Assembly (NCBI GenBank): GCA_019422105.1
Contig: JAHZDZ010000002.1
Location: forward strand, 62,001-126,000
Source of the DNA: Bacillota bacterium
GTDB taxonomy: Bacteria; Bacillota; Clostridia; Lachnospirales; Anaerotignaceae
Length of the DNA stretch: 64,000 nt
Direction: 5' to 3'
Shown: positions 25,867 through 32,915 of the stretch, piece by piece
How the letters are laid out: the number at the start of each line of letters is the position of its first letter
Numbering within the stretch: position 1 is the stretch's first letter
Notes under the pieces: generated by a model
Database searches by the model: none
What the model saw: the letters and a program-made list of their open reading frames with translations, nothing else
What the model was told of the DNA's origin: nothing
Position numbers and translations under genes: made by a program

Positions 25867-27801
25867 ATGAGAAAAGATATATTGATGAGAACAAATCTTT
25901 TTGTTTGTATTGTGATTGTGTTGGGCTTTGTGATAACTTCCTTTGTCAGCTACCACTCCAACAGGGGGATTTTCAAAAAGGATGTGGAGAGAGTTTCGGC
26001 GCTGACGTCTGAGGGGATTTATCATAATATTGACTCCATATTCACTAAGCCGATGAATGTATCTCTGACAATGGCTAATGACAGCCTTTTGAAGAATTTT
26101 TTGTCAGAGGAGCAGTCAAGGCTTGACGACAGCGAATTTATAAACGATATGAGGCAATATTTATATGCTTACAAAGAAAAATACAGCTATGATTCCGTTT
26201 TTCTCGTATCGGCGAAAACGAACCGCTATTATCATTTTAACGGTCTGGACCGTATTTTGACACAGGGTGACCCTGAGAATGTCTGGTATTATAATTTCTT
26301 AAAATCGGACATAGAATGTTCACTCAATATTGACAATGATGAGGCGGCAGACAACGAAATTACCATATTTATTAACTGCAAAATAAAAGACGCTCAAGGC
26401 AATGATATGGGGGTTGTGGGCGTTGGCTTTCGTGTCGACTATTTACAGGAGCTATTGAGAGAGTATGAAGCTAAATTTGATATGCGGGCTTATCTGGTCG
26501 ACGGGGACGGCACGATAGAGGTTTCAACCGATAAAACAGGATATCATGCGGAGGATTTGTTTTTAACCTGTGCCTATCCCGATTTTAAGGAGCGTATTAT
26601 CTCTGAAAAGGAAAAATCTCTGTCCTTTTGGTATTCTGCGCCTGAGGGCAAAGGCTACGTTGTAACACAGTATGTGCCGAATCTGGACTGGTACCTGATT
26701 GTAGACAATGACACCACAGGTCTTGACCAGCAGCTTGCATGGCAGCTTTTTATCGGTATCGTTGTCATTATGGCGGTAGTTGCCTTTGTGCTTTTTATGA
26801 TTACAAGAATCATACGGAAATATAATGCACAGATTATAGAGCTGACAGTGGCTAAGGAGCAGGAGCACAAGGACGTTTTTCAGGCTGCTACGGAGCAGTT
26901 ATATGAGAACATATATGAGCTTGACATTACCCATAACCGTGCCGCCAGCGAGTCCACAGAGCATTATTTTGAGAGCCTGGGTGTACCGCGCAATACGCCT
27001 TATGAGCAGGCGCTTCATTTAATTGCGCAGCGTCAGATAAAAGAGGAATACAGAGATGGTTATATTTCCACATTTAAGCCTGCCAATGTGTTGGCAGCAT
27101 ATGAGAAGGGAATAGAAAGCCTGACCTATGATTTTATGATAACGAATGATGGAAAAAGCTATTATTGGATGCGTATTACAGCCCGTATTTTCCGCTGGAA
27201 TGAAGACAATTCCGTGCGTATGTTCATTTACAGGCAGAATATAGACGCGCAGAAGAGACAGGAAAGACAGATGCTTGAGCAGATGCAGAGGGATTCTTTG
27301 AGCGGACTTTACAATAAGGCGGCGACCCAGCAGCATATACAAAGGATACTGGAGAAGGCACAGGACAGGTTTTATGCCTTTTTCATATTGGATATTGATA
27401 ACTTTAAGCTTGTGAACGATACCAATGGTCACGCTTACGGAGATATGGTCATAGCAGAGTTTGCGGATATGCTGAAGAGACAGTTTCGTGCGGGGGATAT
27501 TGTCGGACGGATCGGGGGAGACGAGTATGCGGTTTTTGTACCGGTTCCTTCTGAGCAGTGGGCTGAGGAAAAAGCGGATACCCTTGTTCGTGCACTGCGT
27601 CATGAGTGCAGCGATGGGGAGAGGACTTGTCAAATTTCAACCAGTATCGGTGTAGCCATGGCGCCGAGAGATGGCAGAGATTTTGAAACTCTTTATCGGA
27701 ATGCAGATGCGGCGCTTTATGAGACGAAAAAGAAGGGGAAGGACGGATATACGGTCTACTGTGAGAAAAAGAATGGATGGAAGGGGACTAGAGGAAAATA
27801 G
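25867..27801 (+). CDS. Membrane diguanylate cyclase with extracellular Cache-type sensor
   Basis: This 644-residue protein has a first membrane helix at about 10-28, an extracellular sensor of about 260 residues resembling a double Cache domain, a second helix at about 295-318, a PAS-like linker and a C-terminal GGDEF domain. The cyclase signatures are canonical: DSLSGLYNK, DIDNFKLVNDTNGHAYGD and GGDEY at 550-554, so it should make cyclic di-GMP in response to an external ligand. I chose the ATG at 25867, which has GGAAGGAATGG upstream; TTG/ATG starts at 25795 and 25804 would add 21-24 residues before the helix. Confidence 0.88.
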   Translation: MRKDILMRTNLFVCIVIVLGFVITSFVSYHSNRGIFKKDVERVSALTSEGIYHNIDSIFTKPMNVSLTMANDSLLKNFLSEEQSRLDDSEFINDMRQYLYAYKEKYSYDSVFLVSAKTNRYYHFNGLDRILTQGDPENVWYYNFLKSDIECSLNIDNDEAADNEITIFINCKIKDAQGNDMGVVGVGFRVDYLQELLREYEAKFDMRAYLVDGDGTIEVSTDKTGYHAEDLFLTCAYPDFKERIISEKEKSLSFWYSAPEGKGYVVTQYVPNLDWYLIVDNDTTGLDQQLAWQLFIGIVVIMAVVAFVLFMITRIIRKYNAQIIELTVAKEQEHKDVFQAATEQLYENIYELDITHNRAASESTEHYFESLGVPRNTPYEQALHLIAQRQIKEEYRDGYISTFKPANVLAAYEKGIESLTYDFMITNDGKSYYWMRITARIFRWNEDNSVRMFIYRQNIDAQKRQERQMLEQMQRDSLSGLYNKAATQQHIQRILEKAQDRFYAFFILDIDNFKLVNDTNGHAYGDMVIAEFADMLKRQFRAGDIVGRIGGDEYAVFVPVPSEQWAEEKADTLVRALRHECSDGERTCQISTSIGVAMAPRDGRDFETLYRNADAALYETKKKGKDGYTVYCEKKNGWKGTRGK

Positions 27802-27900
27802 GAAAAGGAAAACAATGCTGTACCGGGGCGGATACCGCTGATTGAAAAGTCTTTTTCAGTTTTGGGGTTTTAAATGATAAATGTGCAGTTCTCTAAGGAT

Positions 27901-27936
27901 AAAAAAGGCGGCCGCATAAAAGCGGCCGCCTTTTTG
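27901..27936 (+). terminator. Intrinsic terminator of the diguanylate cyclase gene
   Basis: AAAAAGGCGGCCGC / GCGGCCGCCTTTTT stem with a short A-rich loop. Confidence 0.92.
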
Positions 27937-27984
27937 TCTGTGAAGAGGTACTTTTTATTGCTGCGGCAATAAAAATAAAAAAGT

Positions 27985-28050
27985 ATGAAACGGATTGAAT
28001 AAAAATCATTCAATCCGTGAAAATAGCCACGCTGCGGCTATTTTTTATTC
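27985..28050. terminator. Pair of hairpins between convergent genes
   Basis: ACGGATTGAAT pairs with ATTCAATCCGT, followed by AAAATAGCC-ACGCTGC-GGCTATTTT. The second hairpin overlaps the stop region of the minus-strand membrane protein gene and has T runs on both strands, so it can serve both directions. Confidence 0.7.
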
Positions 28051-28512
28051 TTTTTTTCCAAACAACAGGAACAGATACGGCGTTAAGCTTCCCAAAATTG
28101 AGCCGAGCCAGGGGTTATGGGTCAGTTTGTATAACAGTTGAGGTACAATAGAGCTCCACTCAAAAATCTGAGAGGTATACATGAAAAAGACAGCACCCGG
28201 GCCGGATGTGAGATGAAAAGCCCATTGTATGAAATCTATGAATAAGCCAAGGGCGACAATAATAGATGCGGATAAAAATATTTCCTTCCGTGTCATGCTG
28301 CGAAAAAATATTCGGCCGCCTATGAAAAGCGTTGCGGCGAATAGTGCACTGTAAATGATAAATACCCTTGTATCATCAATAGATACCGTTCCGTCAGGTA
28401 GTTTGACAACCGCAAAATGTGTCATAAAAAAAATAGCCGCATGATAAGCAATAATGCCTGACAGGATACAAAATAAAGGCACCCTATAGAGTGTGGATTT
28501 TCTTATTTTCAT
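28045..28512 (-). CDS. Unrecognised small membrane protein
   Basis: This 155-residue protein has four predicted membrane segments (about 10-30, 50-68, 77-97 and 133-150) and no conserved catalytic motif that I recognise. The ribosome site AAAAGGAGGCGG is excellent, so it is probably real. A charged loop between segments one and two carries KLPDGTVSIDD. It is transcribed alone and ends at a hairpin shared with the convergent cyclase gene. The function is unknown. Confidence 0.75.
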   Translation of the reverse strand: MKIRKSTLYRVPLFCILSGIIAYHAAIFFMTHFAVVKLPDGTVSIDDTRVFIIYSALFAATLFIGGRIFFRSMTRKEIFLSASIIVALGLFIDFIQWAFHLTSGPGAVFFMYTSQIFEWSSIVPQLLYKLTHNPWLGSILGSLTPYLFLLFGKKE

Positions 28513-28824
28513 AGTGTCCGCCTCCTTTTACGAAATGAAATGGTCTTGGGGGATAAATGTTTATTTTTATACTAGCAGATTTTATTGTACAACGCAAGGC
28601 GGTTAAGAAGGAGTGATACAAAATGATGCGATATTGCAATACCAATTCACTTATGACATTCAATGCGGAAGAGTTGAAAAAATCCACAGAGAAATTGTGA
28701 GGGTCATTTGCAGACGGGCAGGCCTTTTCTGGACGTTTGGGCAGGTGAATGGGCGGGCAAAGCAACAGCAAATAAAAAAGCCGTCAAAGGAATTATCCTT
28801 TGATGGCCTGATGTGTAATCCCAT
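28513..28824. other. Intergenic region between two minus-strand membrane genes
   Basis: 312 bp holding the terminator of the DUF1294 gene (28773-28808) and presumably the promoter of the downstream membrane protein. No gene with a plausible start was found. Confidence 0.5.
28773..28808 (-). terminator. Intrinsic terminator of the DUF1294 gene
   Basis: On the minus strand, GCCATCAAAGGA-TAAT-TCCTTTGACGGC is followed by six Ts. Confidence 0.9.
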
Positions 28825-29115
28825 TTATTTTATTGTCAAAACAGTGCTGTATAAAAAGTAGAGAAGGGCGATATGCAGCACAATAGAGATTCCGAAAATA
28901 ATATAGAATTGAGGTTTTCTGTTTTTGTGGTGAAAAACAGACATACCGGCAAAGCCGCCGATGGCGCTGCCAAGAAGGGCAGCGATAAAAAGTGTAGACT
29001 CCGGCACCCGCCACTGCTCTTTTTTTGCGCGCATTTTATCATATCCCATCATGAAAAACAATACCAGATTCAGTATGAGATAGTAAACCAGTAATATTTT
29101 TGTCGGCAGATTCAT
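28825..29115 (-). CDS. DUF1294 family membrane protein
   Basis: This 96-residue protein has the DUF1294 pattern: a first helix, the MGYDKMRAKKEQWRVPE loop, a GSAIGGFAGM glycine-rich helix, an HHKNRKPQF loop and a final hydrophobic segment. The family is common in bacteria and uncharacterised. It lies 3 bp after mgsA in the same direction, so it is likely the last gene of the rodA-mgsA transcript. A terminator follows. Confidence 0.85.
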   Translation of the reverse strand: MNLPTKILLVYYLILNLVLFFMMGYDKMRAKKEQWRVPESTLFIAALLGSAIGGFAGMSVFHHKNRKPQFYIIFGISIVLHIALLYFLYSTVLTIK

Positions 29116-29118
29116 GGC

Positions 29119-29517
29119 TTAACTCTTCACCACATTTCTCCAGTCCAGGTCTCCGCGGTCAAGAGCCAGAAGCAGTATTTCGGCTGTGGCAAGGTTACTT
29201 GCCAGAGGTATATTATGAACATCACAAAGCCTTAAAATGGAATTGATATCCGGTTCATAGTTTTTGGGAGATACAGGGTCGCGAAGAAATATCACAACAT
29301 CAATGTCATTATTGGCAACCTGAGAGCCTAATTGCTGTTCTCCGCCTAAGCGTCCCGCCAGATACTTATGGACGGTGAGATTGGCGGCCTCCTCTACCAG
29401 CCGTCCGGTGGTGCCTGTGGCAAACAAACTATGCTTGCATAAAATATGCCTATATGCGATACAAAGGTTTTCCATCAGTTTTTTCTTGTTGTCATGTGCG
29501 ATTAATGCGATATTCAT
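29119..29517 (-). CDS. mgsA: Methylglyoxal synthase
   Basis: This 132-residue enzyme converts dihydroxyacetone phosphate to methylglyoxal and phosphate, a bypass of lower glycolysis during sugar-phosphate stress. Family signatures are IALIAHDNKK at the N-terminus, LFATGTTGRL (phosphate binding), the GPxGGDxQ-like stretch here reading GRLGGEQQLG, and FLRDPVSP with the catalytic-region aspartate. The start at 29517 has GAGGGGG upstream and overlaps the end of rodA closely; an upstream in-frame GTG/ATG would lie inside rodA. Co-transcription with rodA is probably historical rather than functional. Confidence 0.93.
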   Translation of the reverse strand: MNIALIAHDNKKKLMENLCIAYRHILCKHSLFATGTTGRLVEEAANLTVHKYLAGRLGGEQQLGSQVANNDIDVVIFLRDPVSPKNYEPDINSILRLCDVHNIPLASNLATAEILLLALDRGDLDWRNVVKS

Positions 29518-29518
29518 A

Positions 29519-30661
29519 TTAAACCCCCTCAAATAGTGACTTTGAACGATTAATGCCTACATTTAATACCAGCCCTATGGCGGCCATGTTGGTCCACATG
29601 GAACTGCCCCCGTAGCTTACAAAGGGAAGGGACATGCCGGTATTTGGCAGTATTCCTGTTGCTACACCCATATTGACAAATGCCTGGAAGCCGAGCATGG
29701 CGACAACGCCCGCAACAATGAGCTGACCAAAGGAATCCCTGGATCCCATGGCAATGACAATACAGCGGAACAATATAAAAAGAGTGACGGCTATGACGAA
29801 AATACAGCCGATAAACCCAAATTCCTCTCCGATAACGGAAAAAATAAAGTCGTTGTGGGGCTCAGGCAGGTAGCTGAGCTGATTCAACGTTCCCTGATAA
29901 AGGCCCTTGCCTGTCAGTTGTCCTGAGCCGATGGCGTTTATGGATTTCAATGTCTGGTAGTAGCTGTCGCTGTTTATATCCGGCCGGAACAGGTCTTTGA
30001 CGCGGGTCAACTGAAAGGATTTCAGTATTTTATCCATAATAAGAGGGTCCTCCCTCAAAATATCATAGATACAGAAACTGCCCAGAGGGATGCCGACGGC
30101 CAGAGTCTTTCCGATAATTTTATAGCTGAGTCCCGCCGTAAAAAGCTGTACGCAGCAGATAACCATAATCACCATGGAAGCCGAGAGGGAAGGCTGAAGA
30201 AAAATCAGGCCCACCGGAACGGCTGTAAATGCCAGTATCATAAGCAGTATAGGTATATTATTAACCCATTCCTTTTGTTTGTCAATAAGTTTTGCCAGGC
30301 AAAAAATCATGATTATTTTGGAAAACTCCGAGGGCTGCAGGCCGATAGGTCCGATACGGATCCAGCGTGTAGCGCCGTTGACCTCTGTTCCCAGAAACCG
30401 CACTGCAATGAGTATAAGGATATTTATGGCGTAAAATACCTTGTAATAGCGGGAGAAAAACTCCAAATCCGCAGTAGCGGCAAAGAGCATGATGCCTATG
30501 CCTATGATAAAGAAAATAATCTGCTGTATAACATCGGAAGGGCTCTTGCCAAGGTTTATGTGCAGGGCGCTGCCAATGCAGATGATGCCGAAAACAGAAA
30601 GGATACAAACGGCAATCACCAGCCAGTAATCAAAGTTTTGGGGTATTTTTCTGTAGTTCAT
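29519..30661 (-). CDS. rodA: Rod-shape SEDS peptidoglycan polymerase
   Basis: This 380-residue integral membrane protein has about ten helices and the SEDS signatures WIRIGPIGLQPSEFSKI and the C-terminal GILPNTGMSLPFVSYGGSS. RodA polymerises glycan strands during elongation, working with a class B penicillin-binding protein, here the one encoded by mrdA about 2.3 kb upstream in transcription order. FtsW and SpoVE share the fold; proximity to mreBCD, mrdA and minCDE favours RodA. It is separated from minE by repeat copy C, which could insulate or attenuate its transcription. Confidence 0.9.
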   Translation of the reverse strand: MNYRKIPQNFDYWLVIAVCILSVFGIICIGSALHINLGKSPSDVIQQIIFFIIGIGIMLFAATADLEFFSRYYKVFYAINILILIAVRFLGTEVNGATRWIRIGPIGLQPSEFSKIIMIFCLAKLIDKQKEWVNNIPILLMILAFTAVPVGLIFLQPSLSASMVIMVICCVQLFTAGLSYKIIGKTLAVGIPLGSFCIYDILREDPLIMDKILKSFQLTRVKDLFRPDINSDSYYQTLKSINAIGSGQLTGKGLYQGTLNQLSYLPEPHNDFIFSVIGEEFGFIGCIFVIAVTLFILFRCIVIAMGSRDSFGQLIVAGVVAMLGFQAFVNMGVATGILPNTGMSLPFVSYGGSSMWTNMAAIGLVLNVGINRSKSLFEGV

Positions 30662-30780
30662 AGTGTTTTACCCTTTCTATCCGGTGATAGGAACATAAAA
30701 GGAGCGTATAAGGCGGTTTACCCTTAAGAAAACAAAAATCAGGCTGTCAATGGCTTCATAAGGCAAACATCGAAAGAGCC

Positions 30781-30867
30781 GCCTTAAGAAAACAAACAAT
30801 ATTTACCTGATAAGCAAAGAAAGCTTGATAAATCAAGCTTTCTTTGCTTCAAGTTTTCTTATGGCAC
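30781..30867 (+). repeat. MITE-like hairpin repeat, copy C
   Basis: The core is a perfect 17-bp inverted repeat (30812-30828 and 30833-30849) with a TAAA loop. The ends are gccttaagaaaac (30781-30793) and gttttcttatggcac (30853-30867), an imperfect terminal inverted repeat. A further ccttaagaaaacaaa fragment lies at 30722-30736, possibly the remnant of another copy. The element sits between minE and rodA. Confidence 0.75.
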
Positions 30868-30896
30868 CGACCGTTACTGCGCCCCTTTGTCCATTT

Positions 30897-31190
30897 TTAC
30901 TCTGCGTCGTTATTTACTTTACGCATGCTTTTAATTGGAATATTTGCATATAAAACAGGTACTGTGCCATTGTTGTCATCAGATTGTGTCTGTGTAATCT
31001 GTATATCCAGTTCTTCCTCGTCAATTTCCATGTAATTGGAAATTACCTTTATGATATCAGTCTTGAGCATTTCAAGTACCTGGGAAGAGCAGTTGACGCG
31101 GTCGTGAACCAAAACAAGCTTCAGTCTGTCTTTTGCAACATTTTTAGATGACTGGGACTCTTTCTTGCGAAAGAAACTAAATAAATCCAT
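30897..31190 (-). CDS. minE: Cell division topological specificity factor MinE
   Basis: This 97-residue protein has the MinE N-terminal membrane-targeting helix (MDLFSFFRK), the MinD-activating contact helix (DRLKLVLVHDR) and the C-terminal dimerisation domain (DIIKVISNYMEIDEEELDIQI). It stimulates MinD ATPase and drives Min oscillation that places the division septum at midcell. The start at 31190 lies 10 bases after AAAGGA; an in-frame GTG three codons earlier would be too close to that site. It is the last gene of minC-minD-minE. Confidence 0.95.
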   Translation of the reverse strand: MDLFSFFRKKESQSSKNVAKDRLKLVLVHDRVNCSSQVLEMLKTDIIKVISNYMEIDEEELDIQITQTQSDDNNGTVPVLYANIPIKSMRKVNNDAE

Positions 31191-31204
31191 ATTTGTCACA
31201 TCCT

Positions 31205-32005
31205 TTAATTGCCGTGGCGGAATAATTTTTTCAGTTTGTCCATAAAGGTTTCCTGAACATCGAAGTTCATCAGGGGAACATCTTCTCCCATAATCCTCTT
31301 GGTGATATTGCGATAAGCCTGTCCGGCTTTGGAAGTTTCATCTGTTACAGCCGGCTCGCCTTTATTGGTGGCCACGACAATAGATTCATCATCAGGCACT
31401 ACGCCCAGAATATCAATTGCCAGTATTTCTGTGACGTCCTCAATGGTCATCATGTCGCCGCGTTTTACCATGTCAATTCTCAGCCTGTTTAAAATTAAAG
31501 TAGGATTGTTCAGGCAGTTAGCCTCCAACAGACCGATAATTCTGTCTGCGTCTCTGACGGCGCTGACCTCAGGTGTTGTGACAACGATAGCACGATCCGC
31601 ACCGGCAATGGCGTTTTTAAAGCCCTGCTCAATACCGGCCGGACAGTCAATAATTATGTAATCAAAGCCTTCTTCTTTCAAATTTTCACAAAGCTTTTGC
31701 ATCTGCTCCGGTGATACTGCATTTTTATCCCTGGTTTGAGCAGCAGGAAGAAGGAAAAGGCCGTCATAGCGTTTATCCTTGATGAGCGCCTGTTTGATTC
31801 TGCAATTACCTTCCACGACGTCTACCAAATCATAAACGATTCTGTTTTCAAGGCCCATAACAACGTCAAGGTTTCTAAGACCGATATCAGCGTCAACCAA
31901 TGCAACCTTTTTGCCGTTTTGTGCAAGGCCCGTGCCGATATTGGCAGAGGTTGTGGTTTTGCCTACGCCGCCTTTTCCGCTTGTTATAACAATTACTTCA
32001 CCCAT
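31205..32005 (-). CDS. minD: Septum site-determining ATPase MinD
   Basis: This 266-residue ParA-type ATPase begins MGEVIVITSGKGGVGKTTT, with the deviant Walker A lysine pair of MinD. DADIGLRNLDVVMGLENR and IIDCPAGIEQGF are also present, and the C-terminal amphipathic helix (DKLKKLFRHG) attaches it to the membrane. It recruits MinC to block Z-ring assembly at the poles. The start at 32005 has AGGGGG upstream; the frame runs 23 codons further but into the AT-rich leader. A 250-bp gap separates it from minC. Confidence 0.97.
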   Translation of the reverse strand: MGEVIVITSGKGGVGKTTTSANIGTGLAQNGKKVALVDADIGLRNLDVVMGLENRIVYDLVDVVEGNCRIKQALIKDKRYDGLFLLPAAQTRDKNAVSPEQMQKLCENLKEEGFDYIIIDCPAGIEQGFKNAIAGADRAIVVTTPEVSAVRDADRIIGLLEANCLNNPTLILNRLRIDMVKRGDMMTIEDVTEILAIDILGVVPDDESIVVATNKGEPAVTDETSKAGQAYRNITKRIMGEDVPLMNFDVQETFMDKLKKLFRHGN

Positions 32006-32257
32006 TTGTGTTATCCCCCTAGCAATAGTGCTTATTCTATTTAGCATATAGGCTCTTATGTCATTATGGTACAAAAAACCATTTCGGATTTTACGAAAAT
32101 CGATGTTTTTTGTATCTTTTTAAAAACATTTCATGAAACAGTAATAAATTTCTAATGTACCTATATATATCTATATTAACAAAAAAATGCAAGTTTTGCA
32201 TCATTTTTTTTAAGCAAATTCCTTACTATTTTTGCCTAAATCGACAAAATGCGACTG
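32006..32257. other. AT-rich leader between minC and minD
   Basis: 252 bp without a gene, notably AT-rich. It may hold a secondary promoter for minDE, but no clear -35/-10 pair stands out. Confidence 0.4.
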
Positions 32258-32893
32258 TCAGGATAAGGGAACGACATAAATTTGCCCATCCTCGATATAA
32301 GCGTACTCCGGAATATTGGAATTCGGTTTTTCATCTGCATCGGGAAAGCGGGTTATAATGTCTGCAATCCTCAGCTGTACCGGCGTCATGGAGAGGGCGG
32401 CGACAAAGGCTTCCCTGCGCCCGGCGGAGCCTGCGTGGGCGATTCCCTTTAAAGCGCCGAGAATAATAATATTTCCCTCAGCCTTTACAATACCGCCCGG
32501 ATTGACATCGCCTATTATGACGACGCTTCCGTTAAACTCTACGGACTGGCCGCTTCTGACGGCGCCTTTGTGGAATTTCGTAATGTTTTCCTGCTTAATA
32601 CTCTCTGATAATATAACAGATGGTTCCGTATTTTTTTCGTTCTCTGTTTTGACAAAGGCAATATTCATGTTGGTTTTCAGAGATATGATGTTCAGAAGCT
32701 CTGATTCCTGCTCCTCTGTCAGTTCCTTGCCCTTAAATGTAATGGAGGTTTTAACGCCGTCAAAAAATTTTGCGGCATCCTCCACCTTTTTTTCTAATTG
32801 TTCCTTTATTGTCTCATAATCGCAGTTTTCATCCAGAAGCAGAGAAATACCGTCTTTTGTTCCTTTAAATATTACATGGTTTTCGTTATTCAT
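32258..32893 (-). CDS. minC: Septum site-determining protein MinC
   Basis: This 211-residue FtsZ-polymerisation inhibitor has an N-terminal domain (VIFKGTKDGISLLLDEN) and the C-terminal beta-helix domain. The latter shows GQSVEFNGSVVIIGDVNPGG, then IIILGALKGIAHAG and the conserved AxxM(T)PxQLRIAD. MinD recruits it to the poles through the beta-helix. The ATG has GGAGGTAGGAC upstream. It follows mrdA by 22 bp, so the shape and division genes are probably one transcript. Confidence 0.95.
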   Translation of the reverse strand: MNNENHVIFKGTKDGISLLLDENCDYETIKEQLEKKVEDAAKFFDGVKTSITFKGKELTEEQESELLNIISLKTNMNIAFVKTENEKNTEPSVILSESIKQENITKFHKGAVRSGQSVEFNGSVVIIGDVNPGGIVKAEGNIIILGALKGIAHAGSAGRREAFVAALSMTPVQLRIADIITRFPDADEKPNSNIPEYAYIEDGQIYVVPLS

Positions 32894-32915
32894 GTCCTAC
32901 CTCCATGAGTTAAAT

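Noticed and set aside
28484..28861. Frames between the two minus-strand membrane genes
   Set aside because: They overlap the terminator and gene ends with no ribosome sites.
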